Shown in pieces: positions 10,510-20,291 of a stretch of 64,000 bases of DNA. The notes under the pieces are model-generated. The model made no database searches. It was not told where the DNA came from and was given only the letters and a program-made list of their open reading frames with translations. The DNA is taken from assembly GCA_030407315.1 (NCBI GenBank), contig JALQPE010000020.1, forward strand, positions 1 through 64,000, given 5' to 3'. Source of the DNA: Asparagopsis taxiformis (Eukaryota; Rhodophyta; Florideophyceae; Bonnemaisoniales; Bonnemaisoniaceae). A program made the translations under genes and the position numbers. Every line of letters starts with the position of its first letter. Position 1 is the stretch's first letter.

Positions 10510-10641
10510 GACGTCCGCATCCAAAAAATTTTTATTTTTTTTCGGACGCGGACGTTCATTTGTTCTAGTAAATCTCGGGGCCGACTAGGACCCGTACTAG
10601 AGAGACTGGACGTCCGCGTCCACTTCCGAAAACACAGACGA
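10510..10641 (+). mobile_element. Right-hand terminus of an element of the long-inverted-repeat family
   Basis: The last about 30 bp (GGACGTCCGCGTCC, then TTCCGAAAACACAGACG ending at 10641) are nearly identical to the last about 30 bp of the right arm ending at 31074. Immediately to the right begins an interrupted reading frame. No matching left terminus was found close by, so this is probably a remnant, or one end of a larger rearranged element starting at 597. Confidence 0.6.
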
Positions 10642-12360
10642 TCCAGGCGCGCCAGCATTAGTATGCTCGTCTCTATGTCCATTACTTGTTCTAGTCGTAT
10701 CGAATAACCCCTGAAGATGTCCAGCACATTCACAGCTACTCGGTTGTTAAACCATGCATCACCATTCACTTCCATTTCGAAGCTGTCAGGAACCATGCCT
10801 TTGCTGTATCGCAGCTCTGAGAACGGTGCCGTTCGCCACCTCCCCATATCCAAATCACCGTTGCTTTCCCGTTTCAAAAGCTTCTCAGACGCTTCACGCT
10901 TTTGATCCTCTCGCTCGTCCATCTCAGCTCGCGTCGTCAGCATCGTGCATCTAGACATTAATTTCGTGTACCCCAGCGAACCGAATAATCTGTCCCTCGC
11001 ATTACGCTTCCGTGCACTCATCACGTCGGACAGTTTCTGCGTCACCTTCACCTTCAATTCCTTGCTCCCCGCCACAGCCTCTTGACAGCACACACGCTGC
11101 TCCTCATCGGAAAACACATCACACCACGGACTTTGACGCAGTACGTGTCGCACCAAGTCATTCAGCAGATCACTCTCGTCTCTGTACGAAGGTGTATACC
11201 ACTGCAGATTCTTGATGATGTAGCCCGGAGGGGTAGCAATATATCCTACACCGTTTTCGCTCCAAAGTGTCCCTTCTACCGGCTCTACCTCGATGGTACG
11301 TCCAGTCCAACGTCTCTGCGTTTGTTCCGCTATAGGGTCCAGCTCCATAGTCTCGTTCTTGCACCACTTTGTCAGGTTTTCCTCAACCGCCCTAAGAACT
11401 CCAAGGTATTTCACAGGAATGGCTTTCTGTATTTTCGACTTACCGCCACCGTGATCACTGATTCTACCTGTTCTCGCAATTGCAGTAAGGCTGGCATTTT
11501 CCGCCTGCAGAGTTTCACCTTAGCCTCCAACGCAACTATCTCCGTGGTGAGCGCCTTGTTTGCTATGTCCTGGCTAAACACTTTTTTTCCAGCTCCGCGA
11601 TCTTCTTCTTCTGCGCATTGATGCGACTCGCCATTAAATCGATGGATTCCGGCGGATGCAACCTCTCTGCCCTCACCGTCCCCCCATCTCCCACGCTATC
11701 GGGATTATGATGTCCTCCATCGGCAATAGCCTGACGTCGCGGGGGCGTTACGCGCATATTTGGCACCAATGACAGTCTGTTGTGACGAGGCCCGCACTCC
11801 GGCTGCTCTCTCCCCTCAGTACCACCTGACCGCCGATGATAGTTGGCATCCTGTGAACGTTGCTCAGAAACAACATCCCTTGCCGCTATCCTCGGGTCCC
11901 TGACTGCATTACCTGCTGGGGCTGATGTACTCGGCATAGTTGGCGCAGTGGGGGTCACAGCCTCCAGTGTCTCGCGAACCCCCGGCTGGGACTCCGTCTG
12001 CAGCACCTCCGCATCTGCCAACCCGGGAGGAACTACCTTTGCCATAGCACTCTGCCGCAATTCCAACATGTTTTGAGCCACTATCATGTCATCATCATGA
12101 TGTTCACTGTCCCTGCGAGCACGCTTGCCTCGGTCAAGCCCCATCTCTCTCCGCACCGTTCCTCCTTCCTCACTTTCTCGCTGCGGATCCCCAGTTCTGC
12201 GCCGGTCCGTCTTGCGACTACCGGACCGCGGTTCAATGCTGCCGGTAGGCCCACACCGCTTCTTCGCACGGGATTGTCGGGCACTCGATACAGCAGCTGC
12301 TGACCGGTTTTTCTGGAGGCCCGGAGGCTTTGGAGCTTTCTTCGCAATACGCGGCGGCAT
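10642..12360 (-). pseudogene. Broken coiled-coil protein gene, frameshifted and 3'-truncated
   Basis: Starts with ATG at 12360 (MPPRIAKK). A basic N-terminal region, a disordered Ser/Pro/Arg region and a heptad-like Lys/Glu/Leu coiled coil (ASRINAQKKKIAELEKK) run to about 11590. At an A-run the frame shifts by one base and the coiled coil continues (VFSQDIANKALTTEIVALEA). A second shift near 11530 leads to the frame that runs from about 11470 to 10642, encoding a charged, apparently globular region with several Trp and Cys. At 10641 the frame runs into an element terminus. No family was recognised. It lies 660 bp downstream of, and on the same strand as, the methyltransferase-SET gene. The two indels could be sequencing errors at homopolymers, but the truncation is not. 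Confidence 0.55.
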
Positions 12361-12581
12361 AATGAAGCCTTCCCGGAAGCGATGGAAGGATTGAGTTGCA
12401 CGAGATACAAAAAAGATTGCTGTATAGTGTCGGTAACCACAACGGTCTGCGATGAACGTTCAGGTCAGGTCAAGTACCGGAGAATACGCCAACAGCCCAG
12501 ATTGTATACGGTAGGCAGTCATCAACAGTATTTAATGAGGTACAATTACAGCTGTCGAGCTAGGCCCCGAGCACCCCTATG

Positions 12582-12800
12582 TCCGGAAGACGTCCTGATT
12601 TGAATTAAAATTTGGGCTATTCTCAAAAACATGCACATGTGAACATGTTTTTGAGATGGGGGTGTGCCGTACGGCACAATCGACCCGCTGAAATCGATGT
12701 TTTTTGCAATATTTTTTCTGCCCTGAATTGTAGAATTTCTGGGCTGGACAGCAATGCATCTGAGCTGGACATCCACCGGGCGTCCATTTCAACTTGGTCT
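12582..12800 (+). repeat. Double-palindrome block, copy 5
   Basis: Begins GTCCGGAAGACGTCC, like the free-standing copy at 4056, then the hairpin, GTGCCGTACGGCAC, and an inner segment ending CACCGGGCGTCC. It is the left end of the methyltransferase-SET unit. The inner segment (TGCATCTGAGCTGGACATCC) is shared specifically with copy 6, supporting these two as a pair. Confidence 0.9.
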
Positions 12801-13019
12801 TGTATTTTGCATCTGCACGCATAACAGCATCCAAGCAGTCAGGTTCACTGCTCGGACGAAGTGCACCTAGAGTGTGAACGATTGGTTTTTGACAGGCGAG
12901 TACTGCTCAATAGGTTTCACCCTGGACTAATGGTGGCTGGACATGCTGCATTATATGATATACTTCAACTCTGGAACGTAGCTTTATTTGTAGTCGAAAT
13001 GAAAACATCTTTCGTGACC

Positions 13020-16000
13020 CTAATTCCATGCTCTAAACGCTGTCCCATAATGAACGTAGAGCTCCTGCCCCGGACAGATATCGCGGATTGCACGTACTAC
13101 AATGATCTTCGGATTTTCTAGGTCCTTCGCCTTGAGCTTCTTCCCCGTCGAACCGCTGCTGTAGTTCTCGACAAACTCGACGTTGGCCATCCGCCTGGTG
13201 TCTTCCGCCGGAGTGTCCTCACCTCGCAAATACCGCGGGTCGTTGATGAACTGCGCCGAACAGAACGGAGCCGGAACAATCCAAATTGGATGCTCGATGT
13301 TTTCGTCGTCCTCTGCTGTTGCATACAGCTTGATGGCATACATCAAGAATGTTTCCTTCGTTATCGCCATGTGACCCTCTCCGTACGCGAACCTCATCGA
13401 CTCCTTGCTCATATCAGAGTACACAACAGTTCCGTAGTATGCACATACTTCGTCGCCAACATTAAATGTCTGTTCAGCGAAGAGCCCTCTTCCTGCATTT
13501 GGATGCTTAATCAGCGATGGTCGAACGCTCAATTTTTTCGCAACACAATCGTGTGCCCGCATCACGCGAGGGTTTTCAGTTTGCAACCAGCGGCGCAGGG
13601 AAGGTGGCCAATAATGTACCGGTTTTTCCATGTGCTCGTGCGACGCAATCGACTCTGGGCACAGCTGCCAGAGGTACTGCCGAATATATTTCGGGAACCT
13701 CTGGTACAGGGGAAGGCCAGGTGGGGGTTCGATGATCCTCCGTTCCCTCTGTGTACGCATCGTGACAGAGGGGGACGCCAAGAACTTCTCAGCACTCTGT
13801 TTCGCTTCTGTCGTGACCCTCATGTCAGTGTTGTTTGAAAGAATTACACGTGACATGACTGCACACAGCTTTGGAAGCGATCGTGCCACACACAATTTGT
13901 CCATGTCACTGCCGACGAAAACACGGTGCTCAGGCAAGCTCATAGCTGCTTTTCCCGTTGCGAAAGTGCCAGAGAATGGATCGACAACAATATCACCAGG
14001 CTGTGAATGCTGGCTGATCAACTCCATCATGAGAGCGACGCTCTTCTGCTCTGCACGAACTCTGACCGTAGCACCGGTTGTGCTCCTTGTTCGCCACACC
14101 ATCTCATTCGAATCGATGGCGGGCATATTGATGGTGACGTTGCACCACGCCGGGTACGTGCCGTCCATGTATCCGTGGTTCCTATAGGCCACCATCTCGC
14201 TTCCAGTCTTGAACGGAACACCTCGCTTCCAGAAGTGGATAGCGACCTCTGCCATGTTCATGCGTTGGTACCTCTTCCGCCCCGGCATTTGATAGAGGTG
14301 CCCAGGTAGTCGGACAAACAACAGAGGTACCTCGTCAACGAAGAAAACTGAATTCCGAACGACGTCCTCCTCCTCCTCGTCCTCCTCCTCCTCCTCATCC
14401 GCACTTTCTTCGCCACTGTGCTGCGATGCTTCGGAGTCCGAATTCATGGACGTAACCTCTTCTTCATCCGACCCGTCATCACTGGCAGCAGCATCGGTTG
14501 GGCCTTCTGACTGCGGTCCTTTGTACGTTTCCAAGTAATGGAACCATTCGTAGAACTGCAAAACGGAGCAGAACACGATGCCGTGGCCACCGGGGCGCAA
14601 CAGCTCGTCAAACACTTCGATGCTAGCCTGCATATCTTCTGCAGTTAGCCTGTCGTACGAAGAGTTGGAATCGTTCCTCTTACGACGAACATTGTAGGGC
14701 GGATCAGTCAGAATGAGCTGAACGTTGCCCGTGATGGGCACGTGTTCTCGGCTCTCGTCGGCACTGACCAAATCTTCGAAAGGGACGTCGTACACCCGGC
14801 AATACTGACTCATTTTCGAAAGAAAGTCCTTTGCGAGAGCCTGCCCTTCACTTTCCTGCTCTTCTGTCGCATGGGGTGACGGTGACGGGGGAGACGGCCC
14901 TTGGGCAGTAAGACTGGTCCTCCCAGGCCCAAGTTCAAGCTTGGTTGTGTGTCTTGTCGACGGAACCAAACCTCTCCCTCCTGTGTTGCGACGAGTGGGA
15001 GTGTCATCAACCGGCTTGGGGACCTTTTCTGCGTCCGCGGCTTGTGGTGCCGGGCGGAGGACAGCCATAACGTCTTCGGCGAGGGTGTCAAAGTACGCTG
15101 GCAGCTTGTCCGGATTTCCGCTTGACAAGTATATTTCCAGCGCCCCCCAGCGGTCGGACTCCGGCCAGGTGTACAGGTCCGGGTTGACGATAAGAAACTG
15201 CAACCGGTCGAAGAACTTCCTCACAAGGTCCCTAAATGCACTGTGCTGCGCACTGGTTCTTGTCTCTACTTTTCCACCATATCCATCAGGATGAGATAGG
15301 GGAGCTTTGTCGTGGTAGAGATCTAGCTTCTGCTCCATCGGTGCGAATAGACCTTCATCGAGCACGTCAAACCAATGCTCACTGCTGTCGAAAATGATGT
15401 ACGGCGCCATCAACTCTTCGAAGCTGGAAAACTTTGCGGCGAAGGCCACATCGGTCCAAGCATGGTATAAAACTTGAACCACGTAACAAGCTCGATTAGT
15501 GCTTTTCCGATGGTCTGGGACGCGTGCGGCTTCGTTCCCCTCTTCGGCCGCGTCGCCTATTCGGCGACGCGGCAGGTTCTTGTTGTGATTTCGGATGATA
15601 GACAACGCTTGGAAATACATCAATACCTCGAACGTTTCCGGTGGAGCAAGAACGAAGGCGCTTGGTTCCCCGCGCTGCGGCGCCTGTAGTGGCGAAGGAA
15701 GCATGTTACATCCAATAAGGAAGGTCTGCGGCACGATCCCAGAAAGGATGCAGTGCTCAACCCATTGCCCGATAAGCTCATCCTGTCTTGAAAACTCGGC
15801 AATGGGTAATGCCAGACGAACAATCTGCTTGGCTCGCTCAACGTTCATCTCTGCCATGACGATTTCGGCAACATCCGCCTCGACTCCAGCATTCTTCCAA
15901 CGACCGCTGAAGGCCATGCTGAGTCGACCTTGCAGCGCCAGAAATTGTTCTTCCGTGCCCTGCGCAACCCAAGCGCCAAGGTCCGCGTATGTGAAACCTC

Positions 16001-16223
16001 CCGGCTTGTCCGTCAAGTCTGCGAAACTTGAGTGGGCGAATAAATCCAGCAAGAGGCGGAGGAAGTCTTTGCCAGCGAGAGTAGTTTCGCGGGCGGCGCG
16101 ACCTACGTTTCGACGTGTACCCATGTCACTAGAATCCTCCCAAGGGCTAGCGGGTTCGCGCAGAATTGGCACGGTTGCGTCGTCAACGATCGGATTGCTG
16201 TTGCGCCTGCGCTTATTCGTCAT
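13020..16223 (-). CDS. DNA amino-methyltransferase / SET-domain fusion protein
   Basis: A single 1067-aa frame with ATG at 16223 and TAG at 13020. Residues 1-430 are an unrecognised helical region. Residues 500-790 are a DNA methyltransferase core in beta-class order: DPPY at 507-510, then, after an acidic Glu/Asp-rich insertion (570-622), the cofactor-binding loop DPFSGTFATG at 748-757. DPPY proteins of this class methylate the exocyclic amine of adenine (N6) or, less often, cytosine (N4). Residues about 900-1065 are a SET domain: AGRGLFA (910-916), FINDP (992-996) in the place of the usual N-H-S, NVEFVE, and GQELYVHYG (1052-1060). So one chain could modify both DNA and histone lysines. The fusion order, the acidic linker and the position inside inverted repeats are unusual. 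Substrate specificity is not readable here; both catalytic motif sets look intact. Confidence 0.85.
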   Translation of the reverse strand: MTNKRRRNSNPIVDDATVPILREPASPWEDSSDMGTRRNVGRAARETTLAGKDFLRLLLDLFAHSSFADLTDKPGGFTYADLGAWVAQGTEEQFLALQGRLSMAFSGRWKNAGVEADVAEIVMAEMNVERAKQIVRLALPIAEFSRQDELIGQWVEHCILSGIVPQTFLIGCNMLPSPLQAPQRGEPSAFVLAPPETFEVLMYFQALSIIRNHNKNLPRRRIGDAAEEGNEAARVPDHRKSTNRACYVVQVLYHAWTDVAFAAKFSSFEELMAPYIIFDSSEHWFDVLDEGLFAPMEQKLDLYHDKAPLSHPDGYGGKVETRTSAQHSAFRDLVRKFFDRLQFLIVNPDLYTWPESDRWGALEIYLSSGNPDKLPAYFDTLAEDVMAVLRPAPQAADAEKVPKPVDDTPTRRNTGGRGLVPSTRHTTKLELGPGRTSLTAQGPSPPSPSPHATEEQESEGQALAKDFLSKMSQYCRVYDVPFEDLVSADESREHVPITGNVQLILTDPPYNVRRKRNDSNSSYDRLTAEDMQASIEVFDELLRPGGHGIVFCSVLQFYEWFHYLETYKGPQSEGPTDAAASDDGSDEEEVTSMNSDSEASQHSGEESADEEEEEDEEEEDVVRNSVFFVDEVPLLFVRLPGHLYQMPGRKRYQRMNMAEVAIHFWKRGVPFKTGSEMVAYRNHGYMDGTYPAWCNVTINMPAIDSNEMVWRTRSTTGATVRVRAEQKSVALMMELISQHSQPGDIVVDPFSGTFATGKAAMSLPEHRVFVGSDMDKLCVARSLPKLCAVMSRVILSNNTDMRVTTEAKQSAEKFLASPSVTMRTQRERRIIEPPPGLPLYQRFPKYIRQYLWQLCPESIASHEHMEKPVHYWPPSLRRWLQTENPRVMRAHDCVAKKLSVRPSLIKHPNAGRGLFAEQTFNVGDEVCAYYGTVVYSDMSKESMRFAYGEGHMAITKETFLMYAIKLYATAEDDENIEHPIWIVPAPFCSAQFINDPRYLRGEDTPAEDTRRMANVEFVENYSSGSTGKKLKAKDLENPKIIVVRAIRDICPGQELYVHYGTAFRAWN

Positions 16224-16555
16224 AATGGAATGAGTGGAAATTCGGTACAGGATGGCGACCGCTCGGCGAGACAGTCAAATTTGACGACGTATCTCGTGAC
16301 GTTTGCACTCTTTCGTGAGGAACACTGGTTGATATCGAACGGAACAGAGTATACGGGTACACAGCAATGGAAAGGTCTTGAAACCCGTAACCGGTGTAGG
16401 TAATAAGTTGTGACGGATACGTGGTAGAGAAAAAGTTTAAAAAGATTGTGATTCCCTGTCTTTGAGTGTTGTACTGCACGGCCGCCATGGCGGCTGTGAC
16501 TGCAGTCACATAAGTTGTCACAGGTGCATCACGCTTACCAGGTGAGCGACATCCG
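16224..16555 (-). promoter_or_regulatory. Upstream region of the methyltransferase-SET gene
   Basis: About 330 bp between the ATG and the right double-palindrome block. No clear TATA element was found. The region has no open frame of note and is the only place within the unit for a promoter. Confidence 0.35.
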
Positions 16556-16754
16556 GACGGCCACTGGACATGGGGATGTCCAGCTCAGATGCATTGCTGG
16601 TCAGACCAGAAATTCTACAATTTCGGGCAAAAAAATATTGCAAAAAACATCGATTTGGGCGGTCGATTGTGCCGTACGGCACACCCCCATCTCAAAAACA
16701 TGTTCACATGTGCATGTTTTTGAGAATAGCCCAAATTTTAATTCAAATCAGGAT
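16556..16754 (-). repeat. Double-palindrome block, copy 6 (inverted)
   Basis: Right end of the methyltransferase-SET unit. Contains the hairpin and GTGCCGTACGGCAC. Its outer end joins GATGCAGATATTC with no further similarity to the left flank. Confidence 0.9.
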
Positions 16755-16900
16755 GCAGATATTCGTCTTCTAGCATTGTCGGAACACATTCGTATAACCA
16801 CATTTGGAGAACCTGAGCCCAGAGCTATCGGTTTTGGCGGGAGCTAAGCCATATCTCATATAATCAGTAACTACTTCCCGCCAGCTGAGTGGTGGAACCC

Positions 16901-16905
16901 CTGCT
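16901..16905 (+). repeat. Target-site duplication (left), CTGCT
   Basis: Identical 5-mer directly outside the other LTR at 27990-27994. Five bases is the usual length for Ty3/gypsy integration. Confidence 0.9.
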
Positions 16906-17568
16906 TGTGGAACGATAGTTCGTTAGACGTAGTAGCTGGTACGAGCCAGTGGACACGCTGTCCTTACGAAACGAAACGAGCAGTCCACCCGCTGGTGTTT
17001 GACTGTATTGTTAGAACGGTAGAAGGTAGAGTGGTTAGCGAGTAGACACGAGCGTCACGACGCAACAATCCACGCGAGGATTACGTTAGCACACGAGGTG
17101 GTACGTCACCGGAGGCGCTCTCGACCAAGCCCGGAGGCACTACACGCAATCAGCCTTACGTGCGGCGATGGGTAGGGAGTACGCAGCTCGACGGAGACGA
17201 AGCCTCGTTAGGCAAACGTAAACGTAAACGTAGAAGTCAGTCGTAGACTAGAGCCGTTGCTCGATCGTTGTCTTGTCCCCTTTCCCTCCCGGCACGATGC
17301 CAATACCTATATGGCCACGATGGCATCGCTTTACAGTGTAAACACTGTTCGTAACGTCCCCGAATGGGAAAGGACCTTGTGGGTCACACGTAGGGACCCG
17401 TTGGTCCGTTGGCCGTTGCCAGTACGTTCGTTGCACACGTGTGCCGGTTGCGCGCGCGCATGCGCCAGCAATGTTCGTGCATTGCTGTCGCCGGTCGTGT
17501 CCGCCGAGATTCGAATTCCGCGGAAAAACGTAAATATTTGCAATTTCGGAATTGCCACGTATACTACA
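16906..17568 (-). repeat. 3' LTR of the gypsy element
   Basis: 663 bp, starting TGTGGAACGATAG and ending TATACTACA on the plus strand. One A fewer than the other LTR within an ACGTAAACG-rich stretch near 17217. I saw no other difference. Confidence 0.95.
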
Positions 17569-17585
17569 CAGCCCCACCCCCACAC
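17569..17585 (-). promoter_or_regulatory. Polypurine tract
   Basis: On the minus strand, GTGTGGGGGTGGGGCTG directly precedes the 3' LTR, the expected place for plus-strand priming of reverse transcription. The same tract precedes the LTR of the older copy at 34528. Confidence 0.75.
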
Positions 17586-20290
17586 GTGGACGTCCCGGCC
17601 ACGCGAGGCCCTTCAGGACGCGCCTGAGACACGGGGCCGTGGCGCCTTTTCGGGTACAACTGCGGACGTGGCAGTTGTCCCGAAAAATCTCGTTTAAACG
17701 TACGCGGCCCGGTTGGCTGATCGAATCGCCACGGCGCCGGAGCGCGCGCGTGCGCTCCGGCTCTTTCGTAATCATCGCGGCCCGCCCGTTGGCATCGTTC
17801 CGTGGTTAGTCGTAGGCCTCGTAGGCTTTTAGCATCGAGCTGCTTCGTAAACCTTCGTTTGTTTCTTTGCGTAATCGCATGGCTCCGTTGAGCTTCGTAA
17901 TACGTGTTGGCAGGTCGTCTGCAGCGGGGGAGGGGTTAGCGTTAAGCCCCTCCCCACAATTTTTTTTGTTGTGGCGTCTACCCCGTCGGGTGTCGTAAGG
18001 CTTACGTAGCCCGTCTTCGCGTTCGCAGCGGCGTGTGCCCGTTGGCAGGTTCGTACAAATCGTAACTATTCGGCAAAGCGGCGGCGCGTAGCGGCGGCTT
18101 TTCACTGCGAGTGGTACGTTAACCTCGATCGTTTAGCCCGTTGGCGTGCGTATCATTTAGTAACTAACTCGGAAATCGTTTCCGCCGTCGCTTCTCGTTC
18201 GAATAACCCCGTCGGGTGTCGAATTCCGTTGAGCATTCGAGCTCTTTAGCGCGTAGCACGTCGGTGCTAATTTTAATTTGCTCCGATGAGCTAGGTGAAA
18301 ATTTCATCGAACGTCAGACCGACTCGCACGTGAGTCGGTTTGACGTTCTACGCCGTGGCGTGTACGCAGCAATTCGTCGCAGTACGTTGCGGTTTCGCTG
18401 ACGACGTGGTGGCCGGCGGGCTTGGCTTTTCGTATAGCCATTGACGTCATTAGCGCCGTCGCGCTTCACGTTCCCGCGGCTTCACGTTGGCCAGTGGCGT
18501 TATCATTTTGTAACTATCTCGGAATTCGTTTCCGCCGTCGTTCCTCGTGCGGATAACCCCGTCGGGTGTCGAATTCCGTTGAGCATTCGAGCTCTTTGGC
18601 ACGTAGCACGTCGGTGCCAATTTTAATTTGCTCCGATGAGCTGGACGGAAAATTCGCCAAACGTCAGGCCGACTCGCGCGTGAGTTGGCTTGACGTTTCA
18701 CGCCGTTGCGTGTACGCGGCGGTGCGTCGTGGTGCGTCGCAGTTCCGTTCACAACGTCTTTGCCGGCGGGCTTGGCTTTTCGTATAGCCGTTAACACCGT
18801 TAGCGCCGTCGCGCTTTACGTTCCCGCGGCTTCACGTTAGCCGGTGGCGCAACCGTTGCGCTAGTCCGCTTCGCGTGGTGGCGTCGTTCGCCGCGGCGTC
18901 CGAGGAGCGTTTCGTTAGCTCATCCGTTATGTGGTGCGACGTGCACTTGGGCATACGTAATGCTCGCCCTCTACGCCGTTGCGTAATTTAGTTTATTCGA
19001 CTTGCGAACCCGACGGGGACGCGATTGACGAAGTCGTTTCGCACGCCCGCGGGCGTTTGAGGCTGTTACGTGAGCCAGGTTCGTCGGCAGACGTTGCCTT
19101 CAGCTGTGCCGTTTACGTTGGCTACCAGCTTGTACGCCGTTGCGTATTCGTATTTCGTTTCGTACGTTCGGCCCGTTGGCGTGCGTCGTTATCGTTAGCG
19201 ACGTCCGCGTACGCGCTCGTATCCTGGCCGACGTGGCCGGTGCCGCGCGCGCCTTCGAATTCGAACGGGGTCTAAGCTCGTTAGCTTCTCGTTTTGCGAT
19301 GCGGACGTGCGCGTCTTAGCCTTCGTGACCGTACGTGGTCAACCCCTTTCGGGTTTGCTCGTGCGTCTCGACTAGCCGGCGGGCTTTTCGCTTTCGCGCG
19401 TCATTCGCTATGCCCGCGTGGCAGGACACCGTTGTGTCGTTCCGTGGTTGCCGTACGTGGCTACCGTGTTCGGCGTCGTGCCTCACGATGGCGATTCGGT
19501 TCGCCGTCCGTCGTCGCGGCCTCGTTGGCTCGTCGTTCGCACGCTTCACTCGCGCGCTTCGTGCGCTGAGACCCGTTGGTCTAATTCGTCGGCTAACGTA
19601 TAGCTTCGTTCCGCTTCGTGCGGGAAGTTTCGTAATGAGGCCGTTGCCATCTTCGTTGGGGACGCGTCCGTCCTACGTCGTTTCTCCGCCTTCCGGCGTC
19701 ACGTTGCCGTTAGCTCGCGAGCTGTTTGGCGTTGACCTCGTTGGTCGATGCGACTCGTTGTCAGCGGCTGTCCACGGGGACGTGCGATGGCTCACGTGAC
19801 GTGCCAAAATTACGAAATTTTCGGGGCACGCGTGTCCCGAGATTTGGCCGGATTAGCGCACTGTAATCGGCCCGATGTTTCGTACCGTGCGTCCATGGCC
19901 CGCTGGCCCAAGTATAATTTTTCGCGCGAAAAATCTGACGTGTTGTCCGTCCGTGGCCCGTGGTGTCGTCACCTTTGCCCGTGGGGCGGTCAACACTGTC
20001 GAGCCAGTCGTGGCTCTTCACATCGTGTGAATCGTCCGCGCGTGGACTCGTCGTCCAATCTTTCGTTGGCGCTCGTGCCTCCACCAACGTATGGTGTCGA
20101 AAACGAAAAGAGCGACGGCTCTAGCACGCATCGCGCCCCCCCCAACGCAAGGGTGGACGTCCCGGCCACTCGTTGTGCCTTCGCTTCTCGTTCGTGCGGC
20201 TCGTCGCCTTCGTTTGTTGCATCGTGCAACGTCGCGCACGCGTGCGCTTAACCCGACGCTCGTGTGCGTTTTCGGGGGCCGTCGTGGCCT
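17586..20290. other. Long 3' non-coding tract of the gypsy element
   Basis: 2.7 kb between pol and the polypurine tract. It is CpG-rich, with many CGTT/ACGT steps and no frame with recognisable protein features. It contains a 350-bp direct repeat. The part nearest the LTR (17569-17803) is conserved in the older copy at 34287-34527, which implies a retained function or simply recent common ancestry. Confidence 0.6.
18151..18850 (+). repeat. 350-bp direct tandem repeat
   Basis: Two units (18151-18500 and 18501-about 18850) share long identical stretches such as CCCCGTCGGGTGTCGAATTC and TTTTAATTTGCTCCGATGAG. They differ by scattered substitutions, so this duplication predates the present insertion. 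Confidence 0.8.
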
Positions 20291-20291
20291 T

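Larger units (their letters stand above)
12593..16753 (-). mobile_element. ~4.2-kb unit: inverted double-palindrome blocks bracketing a methyltransferase-SET gene
   Basis: The left block (12593-12790, plus orientation) and right block (16556-16753, inverted) match for about 190 bp, including TCCTGATTTGAATTAAAATT at the outer ends, the 34-nt hairpin and GTGCCGTACGGCAC. Only one gene lies between them, 230 bp from the left block and about 330 bp from the right. The geometry is that of a small terminal-inverted-repeat element with a single cargo gene. No transposase is present and no target duplication is visible, so mobilisation would have to be in trans. Confidence 0.55.
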
